Below, piece after piece: positions 1 through 7,222 of a stretch of DNA of 18,414 bases. Both the position numbers and the translations under genes were made by a program. The stretch comes from Kiloniellales bacterium (GTDB lineage Bacteria; Pseudomonadota; Alphaproteobacteria; Kiloniellales; JAKSDN01), in the NCBI GenBank assembly GCA_022360075.1, contig JAKSDN010001220.1, forward strand, positions 1-18,414, read 5' to 3'. Positions within the stretch are counted from its first letter, which is position 1, and each line of letters begins with the position of its first letter. Below the pieces are notes generated by a model. The model ran no database searches. It saw only the letters and a program-made list of their open reading frames with translations, and was not told the DNA's origin.

Positions 1-591
1 GATCTCACCTTCGCCAATGTTCTGCGCTCCATGGTGCGCCAGGATCCCGACGTCATCATGATCGGCGAGATGCGCGATCTGGAAACCGCCCAGATCGCGG
101 TCCAGTCGGCGCTCACCGGCCATCTTGTGCTGTCGACGCTTCACACCAACGACGCGCCGGGCGCCATCACCCGACTACTGGATATGGGCGTTGACGACTA
201 CCTTGTGAACTCGACCGTCAATGCGGTTCTCGGGCAGCGGCTTGTCAGAACTTTGTGCCGCGGATGCCGTCGTCCCTATCGGGCATCCAGCGAGCTTGTT
301 GATCGCTTGCAGCTACGGAAGCTGGCCGTTGAGAACGAGATCGTGCTCCATAGGGCGGTGGGGTGCGAAATCTGCGGTCAGCTCGGATATACGGGCCGCG
401 TGGGCATTTTCGAGATTCTCCCGGTAACGGACGAACTCCGCGACTTGATCATGAAGCACGCCGATATTCCGAGGATGCGACAGAGCGCCGTCGATGCCGG
501 CATGGTGACGATGTTCGAGGACGGCCTCCGCAAGGCGGTCGCCGGACAGACCACGATCGAAGAAGTTCGTCGGGTCACTCAGGAGCACTGA
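1..591 (+). CDS. gspE: Type II secretion ATPase GspE, C-terminal part (5' end cut by window)
   Basis: GspE is the cytoplasmic hexameric ATPase that powers pseudopilus assembly. The frame is open from base 1, so only the last 196 residues are present. Visible are the Walker B region ([13 protein letters not shown]), the His box ([12 protein letters not shown]), and the paired CxxC motifs (CRGC and CEIC, about 30 residues apart) of the C-terminal zinc domain seen in GspE. The Walker A P-loop lies upstream of the window. The gene ends 2 bp before the gspF start and carries the gspF ribosome binding site in its last codons. PilB and other secretion ATPases are related, but the neighbours fix this as GspE. 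No frameshift or damage is seen. Confidence 0.96.
   Translation, partial: DLTFANVLRSMVRQDPDVIMIGEMRDLETAQIAVQSALTGHLVLSTLHTNDAPGAITRLLDMGVDDYLVNSTVNAVLGQRLVRTLCRGCRRPYRASSELVDRLQLRKLAVENEIVLHRAVGCEICGQLGYTGRVGIFEILPVTDELRDLIMKHADIPRMRQSAVDAGMVTMFEDGLRKAVAGQTTIEEVRRVTQEH
581..585 (+). promoter_or_regulatory. Shine-Dalgarno site for gspF (decides a TTG start)
   Basis: AGGAG inside the last codons of gspE lies 8 nt before TTG at 594. This supports TTG as the gspF start, giving a protein that begins MSHFRYKA, the usual GspF opening. No suitable ATG exists nearby in this frame. Confidence 0.7.
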
Positions 592-593
592 AC

Positions 594-1817
594 TTGTCGC
601 ACTTCCGCTACAAGGCCGTGAGCACCTCCGGTGAGGTCATTGAGGGCCGCATGGAAGCTGCGAGCGAGGCTGCCGTGATCGCTCGTCTCCAGGGCCTCGG
701 TCATTTGCCGGTCACGGCTGAGCCAGTCGATGTGGTGTCCGACGCAAGACAGCGGTCGAAGCGACGCGCCCTGTTCTCGAAATCGGTTTCGGGAAAGCAG
801 CTTGGCATCGTCACCCGAGAGCTGGCCCGCCTGATCAATGCCGGCGTGCCCCTTGAGCGTTCGTTGGAGATCCTGATCGGCGTCGCGGGGTCGGAGGCGA
901 CCGAGCAGCTTATCAACCGCATCCTGAACGAGATCCGAGGCGGCGCCACTCTGGCCGACGCTATAGAGGCCCAAGGCCCACCGTTCAGCCGGCTCTACGT
1001 GAACATGATACGAGCCGGCGAGGCCGGAGGAGCCTTGGGGGTCGTGCTGGCTCGCCTGGCCGACTACATGGCCCGATCGCAGGAGCTCAGGGCGAATGTT
1101 GTGTCGGCCCTGATCTATCCGGTGGCCCTGCTCGCCGTCTCGCTGCTCTCGCTCGTTATTCTCATGACCTTGGTGGTGCCCCGGTTTCAACACCTGTTCG
1201 ACGAGTCGGGGGCGGCCCTGCCGGTCATGACAGAGGTGGTCGTCGCGGTGGCTTCTTGGTTGCAGTCCTACTGGTGGGGTCTTGTCGTCGTCCTCCTGGC
1301 AGGCTTCGTTCTCATACCCCGTTTGCTCCGCCGGCCTGGACCGAAGCTGGTCTGGGACCGTTTCGTCCTAGCCGTGCCCAAGGTTGGCGACTTGGTGAGA
1401 AAGATCGAAGTTGGCCGCTTTTCCCGGACGCTCGGCACGCTGCTGACCAACGGCGTGCCACTGCTGGCGGCGCTCGCGATCGTCAAGGAGACACTAGGCA
1501 ATTCCGTCATGGCCAGATCAGTTGGCGACACCGCTGACAGCTTAAAGGCCGGCCAAGGGCTCGCCTCGCCTTTGTTCGAGGCTGGGGTTTTCCCCAACCT
1601 CGCCGTTCATATGGTCAAGGTCGGCGAAGAAACCGGCCAACTCGACGTCATGCTGACCGACATCGCCGATATCTACGATGAGGAAGTGCGAAACAGTCTG
1701 AAGAACCTCCTGGCACTACTGGAGCCGATCCTGATTCTGACACTTGGTGTCTTGATGGGCGGAATCGTCATATCGATTCTGCTCGCCATTCTCAGCGTCA
1801 ATCAGCTTGCCCTTTAG
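594..1817 (+). CDS. gspF: Type II secretion inner-membrane platform protein GspF
   Basis: GspF is the polytopic inner-membrane platform protein that links the GspE ATPase to the growing pseudopilus. The product is 407 aa, the usual family length. It opens with the typical FRYKA...G motif and has two copies of the T2SSF domain (about residues 70-190 and 270-395). Each copy is followed by hydrophobic segments: about 170-190, 225-245, and a final one near 375-400. The signature GVPL occurs in both repeats (NAGVPLERSL and TNGVPLLAAL). The reading frame stays open upstream into gspE, but the TTG at 594 with AGGAG 8 nt upstream gives the conserved N-terminus. It is tightly coupled to gspE and followed 16 bp later by the gspH-like gene. 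Confidence 0.95.
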   Translation: MSHFRYKAVSTSGEVIEGRMEAASEAAVIARLQGLGHLPVTAEPVDVVSDARQRSKRRALFSKSVSGKQLGIVTRELARLINAGVPLERSLEILIGVAGSEATEQLINRILNEIRGGATLADAIEAQGPPFSRLYVNMIRAGEAGGALGVVLARLADYMARSQELRANVVSALIYPVALLAVSLLSLVILMTLVVPRFQHLFDESGAALPVMTEVVVAVASWLQSYWWGLVVVLLAGFVLIPRLLRRPGPKLVWDRFVLAVPKVGDLVRKIEVGRFSRTLGTLLTNGVPLLAALAIVKETLGNSVMARSVGDTADSLKAGQGLASPLFEAGVFPNLAVHMVKVGEETGQLDVMLTDIADIYDEEVRNSLKNLLALLEPILILTLGVLMGGIVISILLAILSVNQLAL

Positions 1818-1833
1818 CTTAGGCAGCGTGCAG

Positions 1834-2355
1834 ATGAAGCGGTGCCCTATCTGGTTCAGCGAGGAAAATCGAAAGGGCGCTTTGCGCATAAGACGAGGTC
1901 TCTTCAGGCGCAGGCTCTTGCCATCGGAGGGCTTTACGCTCCTTGAGCTGCTTATCGTCATCGGCGTGCTGTCCCTCTTGTTGGCTCTGTCTGTTCCTTG
2001 GCTCTCGAGCAAGCCGTCTAGAAGCGAGCTTAAGAGTGCGGCCAGGGAGCTTGCGTCTGCGGTCCGGGCTGCTGGCGCGGAGGCGATCAATCGACACCAG
2101 GAGACCGTCTTCACATTGGACGTGGAGGCCCGCGAATATGCGGTCGGCGAAAAGGGCGTCCCGGGACGGCTAGCGAAGAACCTATCCCTCAAGCTCGTGA
2201 CGGCAGAGTCCGAGCGCGTTGACGAGACGCGAGGGCGCATTCGCTTCTTTCCAGACGGCTCATCGACCGGCGGACGTGTGACGGTCGGGGATGATGAGCG
2301 AGCCTACGTAGTCACCGTGGATTGGATCACTGGCAGGGTGGTCATCGTTGAATAG
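1834..2355 (+). CDS. gspH: Minor pseudopilin GspH
   Basis: This minor pseudopilin is thought to sit near the tip of the T2SS pseudopilus. A type IV prepilin motif G|FTLLE is followed by a long hydrophobic helix. The C-terminal half has the GspH pattern: INRHQE, then FFPDGSSTGG, then a VDWITGRV ending. This distinguishes it from the major pseudopilin GspG, which would be shorter and carry a calcium loop. With ATG 1834 the leader is 33 residues and Arg-rich, long for a pseudopilin. TTG at 1918 would give a five-residue leader, and GTG 1828 or TTG 1807 are also open, so the start is uncertain. A prepilin peptidase (GspO/PilD) must be encoded elsewhere. The gene overlaps gspI by 8 bp. Confidence 0.88.
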   Translation: MKRCPIWFSEENRKGALRIRRGLFRRRLLPSEGFTLLELLIVIGVLSLLLALSVPWLSSKPSRSELKSAARELASAVRAAGAEAINRHQETVFTLDVEAREYAVGEKGVPGRLAKNLSLKLVTAESERVDETRGRIRFFPDGSSTGGRVTVGDDERAYVVTVDWITGRVVIVE

Positions 2356-2761
2356 CCAGCAGCCTCAGCCACGCTTCACGGTTGGCTTCTCGCTGCTCGA
2401 AGTGCTGGTGGCCTTTGCAATTCTTGGCCTCTCGCTCGGCTTGCTGCTCGACATCTTTTCCGGTGGTTTGCGAAACGTCGATTCCGTTCAGCACTACGCG
2501 CGGGCCACGGCGCTGGCGCAGTCGAAACTCGCCGCTCTCGGGGAAGAGATCCCGTTTGAACCGGGAGAGGCCACGGGTGAGTGGGGCAACAGCTATCGCT
2601 GGTCGGTCCGCATCACCCCCTACGAGCTGGAAGACGATACAACCGATGCCTTCAGTCGGGCCGTGGAGCTTTACCACGTCGTGGTCTCAGTGGACTGGCG
2701 CGATGGTCTGGCAGGTCGTCGAGCGGTCCTTGAGACACTGAGGGTAGCCGAGAAGCCCTGA
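2348..2761 (+). CDS. gspI: Minor pseudopilin GspI
   Basis: GspI is the minor pseudopilin that nucleates the tip complex with GspJ and GspK. The product is 137 aa, the usual size. The leader is 13 residues with cleavage G|FSLLEVLVAFAIL and Glu at +5; the EVLVAFAIL run is typical of GspI. The conserved ALAQSKLAALG segment follows the helix. The start is TTG at 2348, overlapping the last codons of gspH, with AGGG 9 nt upstream at 2335-2338. The gene is translationally coupled on the upstream side and ends 8 bp before gspJ. Confidence 0.92.
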   Translation: MNSQQPQPRFTVGFSLLEVLVAFAILGLSLGLLLDIFSGGLRNVDSVQHYARATALAQSKLAALGEEIPFEPGEATGEWGNSYRWSVRITPYELEDDTTDAFSRAVELYHVVVSVDWRDGLAGRRAVLETLRVAEKP

Positions 2762-2769
2762 AGGGTAAG

Positions 2770-3492
2770 ATGTGCGGATTGCCAAAGGTCGGCGTCGGAT
2801 CAGGCAGAGAGGATTCCGGATTCACTTTGCTGGAACTCCTGATCGCGATGACGCTCTTGAGTTTCGGCCTGGCCCTTCTGTTTGGCAGCCTGAGTCTTGG
2901 TGGAAGAGCTTGGGAGACGGCTGCCGACAGAGTTGGCACTGTCTCGGACCATCAAGTCGTCCACCGGCTCATGCGCGACCATCTGTCACGGGTGTTCCCG
3001 CTGGTTCTGGGCGACTACACGACTTTGGCGGGAAGCCCCAAGAACGAGTTGAGGTACGCTTTCGAGGGACGGCCGGACCGCATTGCCTTCGCAGCGTTTA
3101 TGCCGCCCTATCCCGATGTCGGCGGCCTCTATCTCATAGCTTTCCAGGCAAGCGGCGGTGCCGATGGGACCCAGCTGCGGCTCCTCCGAAGCTTACACAC
3201 AACGGACGTGGACGACATGGAGATCGACGACCCGGATGAGAGTGTTTTGTTGTCCGAGGCACCCCATACGATGGCGTTCTCCTACTACGGCCCCAGTGAG
3301 GCAAACCAAGAACTGGCATGGCAGGACCGCTGGGTCGATCGGGACGACTTCCCGATGCTCGTGCGGTTCGCGATCGGCCCCATGGAAGAGGCCGCGGAAA
3401 TCTGGCCGGACCTGATCGTCCGATTGGCCATCAACATGGACGCGGCGTGCATCGCACCTTCGGGGGTGGGCAAATGCAGGCTCGTGGAATAG
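2770..3492 (+). CDS. gspJ: Minor pseudopilin GspJ
   Basis: GspJ is the third tip-complex pseudopilin. The product is 240 aa. It has a 17-residue leader and the prepilin site G|FTLLELLIAMTLLS. The extracytoplasmic domain follows, with WETAADR and the conserved LMRDHLSRVFPL region, in the usual GspJ layout. The ATG at 2770 has AAGGG about 4 nt upstream. The 3' end overlaps the start of gspK by 19 bp, as expected for genes whose products form one GspI-J-K complex. Confidence 0.92.
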   Translation: MCGLPKVGVGSGREDSGFTLLELLIAMTLLSFGLALLFGSLSLGGRAWETAADRVGTVSDHQVVHRLMRDHLSRVFPLVLGDYTTLAGSPKNELRYAFEGRPDRIAFAAFMPPYPDVGGLYLIAFQASGGADGTQLRLLRSLHTTDVDDMEIDDPDESVLLSEAPHTMAFSYYGPSEANQELAWQDRWVDRDDFPMLVRFAIGPMEEAAEIWPDLIVRLAINMDAACIAPSGVGKCRLVE

Positions 3493-4430
3493 TCCCTGTG
3501 GTCCCAGACGCACGGAGATCGCGAAGCGGGTTCGCCCTGGTGATCGTGCTCTGGATGATTGCACTGCTGTCGGTTCTGGCGGCCGGATTCTCTTCCGCGA
3601 TGCGAACCGAAGCCAGGTCGAGCCTCAACGTGCTCGAAAGCGCAAAGGCACGCGCCTTGGCCGATGCCGCGGTCCAAAGAGGGCTCTACGGGCTCTTGAA
3701 TGTTGAGCCCGAGCTGGAATGGCGGGCCGACGGTACCCCCTACAAGTTCAGCTTTGGCGGAGCCGATGTCTCTGTGTCTACCTGGAACGAAGGAGGAAAG
3801 GTTGACCTAAATGCGGCACCGGACGAGCTGATCCGCCGTCTTTTGCAGGTTCTCGAAATCGAGTCGGCCAAGGCGAACGCTCTCGCCGATGCCATCCTGG
3901 ATTGGCGCGACGAGGACGAGCTGCGCCGCGCGAACGGCGCGGAACGCGGCGACTATATCGCTGCGGGGGTGAGGTTCGGGCCGAAGGATGTGCCCTTCAT
4001 AAGTCGAGTCGACCTACAGCATGTTATCGGGCTGAACCACGACATCTATGCAAGGCTCGCAAATCTGGTGACCGTCCATTCCTTCGCACCATCGGTCAAC
4101 CCGAAGTATGCCCCGCCGGGCGTGCTCCTCGCGGTGCCGAATGTCAATGTCGCCGAGGTCGAGGCCCTCTTATCGGCGCGCGAGGACAAGAAGGAGAGCC
4201 CCTACATTTCGCGAGATGGTGGGTACCCCGTGTTGACGCAGGTCGGAGAGTGGGTATCGGATCAGGCGAGTTCGGTATACACTATTCGCGGGGAAGCCGA
4301 GTTGCCGTCGGGCGCGCGGTTTGCCCGTGAGGTCGTGATCTGGATTGATCAAGACCAAGATGTTCCTTTTTGGGTTCTGGACTCCAGAGTGGGGAGGTTC
4401 AGCGAGAACACCGAAGGTGCCGACGGATGA
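3474..4430 (+). CDS. gspK: Minor pseudopilin GspK
   Basis: GspK is the large pseudopilin that caps the pseudopilus tip. The product is 318 aa. The prepilin site is G|FALVIVLWMIALLSVLA with Val instead of Glu at +5, as is normal for GspK. Further in are the helix-hairpin-helix-like motif VDLNAAPDELI (about residues 105-115) and ILDWRDEDE with a following NGAE, the GspK signature. The frame is open well upstream of 3474, but ATG 3474 inside the gspJ end gives a proper leader. The stop overlaps the gspL start in an ATGA arrangement. Confidence 0.93.
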   Translation: MQARGIVPVVPDARRSRSGFALVIVLWMIALLSVLAAGFSSAMRTEARSSLNVLESAKARALADAAVQRGLYGLLNVEPELEWRADGTPYKFSFGGADVSVSTWNEGGKVDLNAAPDELIRRLLQVLEIESAKANALADAILDWRDEDELRRANGAERGDYIAAGVRFGPKDVPFISRVDLQHVIGLNHDIYARLANLVTVHSFAPSVNPKYAPPGVLLAVPNVNVAEVEALLSAREDKKESPYISRDGGYPVLTQVGEWVSDQASSVYTIRGEAELPSGARFAREVVIWIDQDQDVPFWVLDSRVGRFSENTEGADG

Positions 4431-5542
4431 AGCCCGGTTCATCTCATTTTGTTGCGCCAGCGATAGCTTCAAGCCTCCGCGTATTTTGGTTTTGGTGGTT
4501 GGGTGAACTCGTCGCTCTCGTCCCGTCATTTCTCAAAGCGGAGACGGACCGATCCGGCGACGTATTGCTTCTCTCGTTCGACGAATCGAGCGTCGCCGCG
4601 CGCACACGCACCGACAAATCCTGGCACGACCTCGGCGGCATGGATCTCAGAGACGGAGACCCGGATCTGGAGCGGCGCGAGTTCCGGTTCCTCATACAGC
4701 GACTGCGTCTGCACAACCTTTCGGTGGGGCTCCGGCTGTCCTCAAAACTCGGATTGCGAAAGCGCCTCGAGTTTCCGTTGGCCGCGGAAAAGGAGCTTCG
4801 CCGGATCCTCAGCCATCAGATGGACCTTTTGGTCCCTTACCGCGCCGATCAGGTTTACTTCGACTATCACTTGGTTGGCCGCGACTTGAAGGCGAGGAAG
4901 ATCGCGATCGAGCTCCTGACCGTGCCGAAAGCTGTCGTGGAGAAATCGGTTTCACGAGCGCGGGACTGGGGACTGGAGGTCGACTTTGTCGATCTCGGTG
5001 GCGCCGGCGACACGACGCTGTGCCCAATAAGGCTGGCTCCGACGGAGCGGGCCGGGCGAAGGCCCAAAACGAGAAAAGGCCTCATCGCCGGGCTCGCGTT
5101 CGCAAACGCTGCCATGATCGCCCTGACTCTCGGCCTGCCCCTGCTCGAGAAGTCAGGCCAGAAAGCTCGTCTCGAAGAGCAAGTGGCCTCGGCCCAATTG
5201 AAGGCGGAGGTTGTTGCGAAGCTGAGAGAGAAGGTCGAGCGCCTGAAGGCGGAGACCGCGTTCCTGACGAACAAGAAGCAGGAATCGCCACTCGTCATCG
5301 CCATCATGGACGAAGTGACGACGATCCTGCCAGACGACTCCTGGCTCAATCGATTGAGTTTGAAGCAAGGCATTCTGCAGCTCAATGGCTCATCGCCCAA
5401 ATCCTCGGCCCTGATCCGTCAGCTCGAGGCCTCGGCCTTGCTCGAAAACGTGAGATTTCGGGCACCGGTAACTCAAGACAGGGCGACCGGTGCCGAGCGC
5501 TTCTTCATCTCGGCGGACGCCACACTGGAGACCGGATCATGA
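4427..5542 (+). CDS. gspL: Type II secretion inner-membrane protein GspL (PilM/PilN-like composite)
   Basis: GspL links the cytoplasmic ATPase GspE to the periplasmic parts of the T2SS. The product is 371 aa. The cytoplasmic N-terminal part (1-215) includes WWLGELVALVP near residue 23 and HQMDLLVPYRADQVYFDYH near 130-148, as in the alphaproteobacterial GspL type. A transmembrane helix follows at about 218-240, then a charged coiled coil (about 241-285). The last part is a PilN-like periplasmic domain with PDDSWLNRLSL. The start is ATG 4427 in an ATGA overlap with gspK and AAGGTG about 7 nt upstream. The stop overlaps the gspM start by 4 bp. Sequence conservation in GspL is low, so the call rests partly on position. 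Confidence 0.88.
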   Translation: MKPGSSHFVAPAIASSLRVFWFWWLGELVALVPSFLKAETDRSGDVLLLSFDESSVAARTRTDKSWHDLGGMDLRDGDPDLERREFRFLIQRLRLHNLSVGLRLSSKLGLRKRLEFPLAAEKELRRILSHQMDLLVPYRADQVYFDYHLVGRDLKARKIAIELLTVPKAVVEKSVSRARDWGLEVDFVDLGGAGDTTLCPIRLAPTERAGRRPKTRKGLIAGLAFANAAMIALTLGLPLLEKSGQKARLEEQVASAQLKAEVVAKLREKVERLKAETAFLTNKKQESPLVIAIMDEVTTILPDDSWLNRLSLKQGILQLNGSSPKSSALIRQLEASALLENVRFRAPVTQDRATGAERFFISADATLETGS

Positions 5543-6117
5543 TGACGGTCGCCTTAGGTCGAAGCGCGGCGGTGGCTCTGCTTGTCGGCGGCTTGGGCGG
5601 CTTGTGCCTCGCGGTTGCGGCGCCGCTGCTCAGCGCCACGGCGAGCTATGATGCCGCCATCGAGGAGCTGTCGCATCGGCTTGGCAAGTACGAGCAGGTG
5701 GCCGCCCTCAGGGAGCCCTTGCAGGAAGAGCTCGCCTTTTGGCAGCAGACTCGGCCCACGGCTGACGCATTGCTCGGCGGCGACAGCGAGGCCCTTGCGG
5801 GAGCGGAGCTTCAAGAGCTGATCAAGCAGATCGTCCTCGCCAGCGGCGGTCGGCCGGAAAGCTCCGAGGTGCTGTCCGTGAGCACGACGGATCCCCTTGA
5901 GCGCATCACGGTTCGCGTTCGATTTGCGGCCTCCGTCCCCGCGTTACAGCGCGTTGTCCATCGGATCGAGTCGGGCAGACCGCTGCTGTTTGTCGACAGC
6001 TTGGATGTCAGGGCGAAACAGGTGCGCCGAAACAAGAGGCAGATCGATCCCTCGCAGCCGGTGCTGCTCAAGGTGTCGCTCGACCTTTACGGCTACCGAC
6101 GCGGCGAGGGTCAGTGA
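5539..6117 (+). CDS. gspM: Type II secretion protein GspM (subtype b)
   Basis: GspM is a bitopic inner-membrane protein that partners GspL. The product is 192 aa, with a transmembrane helix at about 8-28, a coiled-coil stretch (about 35-75), and a periplasmic ferredoxin-like domain. The pattern ELQELIKQIVLASGG, later VRVRFAASVPALQRVVHRIESGRPLLFVDSLDVR, corresponds to the T2SSM_b type and not the classical GspM of enterobacteria. The frame is open upstream as a shadow of gspL, but ATG 5539 has GGAG 8 nt before it and sits in a 4-bp overlap with gspL. The end overlaps the next start. Confidence 0.88.
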   Translation: MMTVALGRSAAVALLVGGLGGLCLAVAAPLLSATASYDAAIEELSHRLGKYEQVAALREPLQEELAFWQQTRPTADALLGGDSEALAGAELQELIKQIVLASGGRPESSEVLSVSTTDPLERITVRVRFAASVPALQRVVHRIESGRPLLFVDSLDVRAKQVRRNKRQIDPSQPVLLKVSLDLYGYRRGEGQ

Positions 6118-6893
6118 TGTCTGCTTTTCTGCGCCGTCATCTGCTCATTTTATTGTTGACCCTTTGCGGTCTCGGCTTGGCGCTTCACCTTCACGTGACG
6201 TGGCCCGATTTCGGAGGATCCGTCTCTTCGATGGGCGCCGTTCAAGCCACGAGCGACCTCGAACGGCTTGATAGAAGGATCGACACTTTCCAAGCGCCGC
6301 CGCTCCAGAATTTCTCCGAGATCGTGGCCCGTCCGCTCTTCTCGCCGGGCCGAAGGCCGCCCGTTCCAAACAACGCCGAACCACCGCCAAAGATCGTCGC
6401 GGCCCCGGCGACGGTGCCGACGACGGGTCAGTTCAGGGTCATTGGCATCATCATTGAGGGCGATGACAGGCGCGCGCTCATCAAGCGCGCGCAACGGGGC
6501 GAAATGATCCAGGTCAGCGAGCAGGAGCAAATCGCGGGCTGGACCGTTGTGTCCATCGATCCCGAATCGGTCACCTTCGGCCAGCTTCACGTGACCGACG
6601 TTGTCCTGCTGCGCGACAATGTCATGTCACAGGCAGACAAGGCGAAGCTACAGAAAGCTAAACACTTGCAGCAGAAGAAGCGCCAGATACAGCAAAAAGC
6701 GCGACAGTTGCAGCGTCTGAAGGCGCAGCAGGCGGACTCGGACAGGAGACAAAGTGCGTTGAGACGGAAGGCCCAAGGCTCGAATTCGGCAGAGCAACCG
6801 GGGGCCACCAGACTTCCGGCCGCGTCGCGGCAGCCGCAGCAGGGAGCAGCCTCGCGCCAGCAGTCGGGTTCGTCCCCCGGCTCTAAGCAGTAG
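6117..6893 (+). CDS. gspC: GspC/GspN-type T2SS protein with HR domain and coiled-coil tail
   Basis: The product is 258 aa. It has a transmembrane helix at about 8-26, then the motif IVARPLFSPGRRPP near 70-84. An HR (homology region) beta domain follows at about 105-165, beginning FRVIGIIIEGDDRRALIKRA. The HR domain of GspC binds the N0 domain of the secretin. In place of a PDZ domain there is a Lys/Gln-rich coiled coil (about 170-218) and a disordered Gln/Ser/Pro tail, as in XcpP-like GspC proteins that end in a coiled coil. Annotation pipelines often name such proteins GspN. The start is ATG 6117, with GAGGG 6 nt upstream; GTG 6114 is one codon earlier. The gene overlaps the gspM stop and is separated from gspD by 329 bp. 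Confidence 0.75.
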   Translation: MSAFLRRHLLILLLTLCGLGLALHLHVTWPDFGGSVSSMGAVQATSDLERLDRRIDTFQAPPLQNFSEIVARPLFSPGRRPPVPNNAEPPPKIVAAPATVPTTGQFRVIGIIIEGDDRRALIKRAQRGEMIQVSEQEQIAGWTVVSIDPESVTFGQLHVTDVVLLRDNVMSQADKAKLQKAKHLQQKKRQIQQKARQLQRLKAQQADSDRRQSALRRKAQGSNSAEQPGATRLPAASRQPQQGAASRQQSGSSPGSKQ

Positions 6894-6950
6894 CTTTATA
6901 CAGTCGGCGCCTTCTCACAGGGCTTGAACCCACCGACAATTCGGTTTTCG

Positions 6951-6975
6951 GGGCCGAGGCAGTGTTGCTCGGCCC
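6951..6975 (+). terminator. Hairpin between the T2SS operon and gspD (possible terminator or attenuator)
   Basis: GGGCCGAG at 6951-6958 and CTCGGCCC at 6968-6975 form a perfect 8-bp GC-rich stem with a 9-nt loop. No T-run follows on the + strand, so intrinsic termination is not assured. A Rho-dependent or attenuation role is possible. Confidence 0.35.
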
Positions 6976-7024
6976 GACGAGCTGCAGCTTGGGATCGCGT
7001 TCATGCTCGACCGATGGCAAAGCA

Positions 7025-7066
7025 CGACGGCCGGGCAGGGCCCAACAGATCGGCCGCCGGTCGTCG
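7025..7066 (+). repeat. Second inverted repeat upstream of gspD
   Basis: CGACGGCCGG at 7025-7034 pairs with CCGGTCGTCG at 7057-7066 over 10 positions, one being a G-U wobble, around a 22-nt loop. A run of six Ts occurs at 7095-7100, about 28 nt downstream, too far for a classical intrinsic terminator. Its meaning is unknown. Confidence 0.35.
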
Positions 7067-7112
7067 ATTCCCTCAAGCCTGCATCTTCGTCCCGTTTTTT
7101 CGCCGAGTGTAT

Positions 7113-7118
7113 TATAAT
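7113..7118 (+). promoter_or_regulatory. Candidate -10 box for gspD
   Basis: A perfect TATAAT occurs 105 bp before the gspD start in otherwise GC-rich DNA. No good TTGAC-type -35 element is seen 16-18 bp upstream (the region reads CCCGTTTTTT), so the promoter call is tentative. Confidence 0.35.
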
Positions 7119-7222
7119 CCGTAAGTAGACGATCTCCTCAGCCTCTATCTCAAGGGTAGCGGCAGAAGGTGGTCTGAGGCCTGAAATGCCTTGAAAGATG
7201 CGCTTGGGGGGCAGGCCTGCCC

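Larger units (their letters stand above)
6894..7222. other. 329-bp non-coding gap between the HR-domain gene and gspD
   Basis: No convincing gene lies here. A 66-codon frame at 6924-7124 has low-complexity, Arg-rich content and no ribosome binding site. The stretch holds two inverted repeats and a TATAAT box, listed separately, and is the only large gap within the T2SS locus. It may carry a terminator or attenuator and a separate gspD promoter. Confidence 0.6.

Noticed and set aside
1834..2355. Reading this pseudopilin as the major pseudopilin GspG because it follows gspF
   Set aside because: The C-terminal half has FFPDGSSTGG and VDWITGRV, which are GspH features, and no GspG calcium-loop pattern is visible.
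6924..7124. 66-codon open frame between the HR-domain gene and gspD
   Set aside because: Arg/Pro-rich, no ribosome binding site, no recognisable motif; it crosses both hairpins and the TATAAT box, so it is more likely chance.
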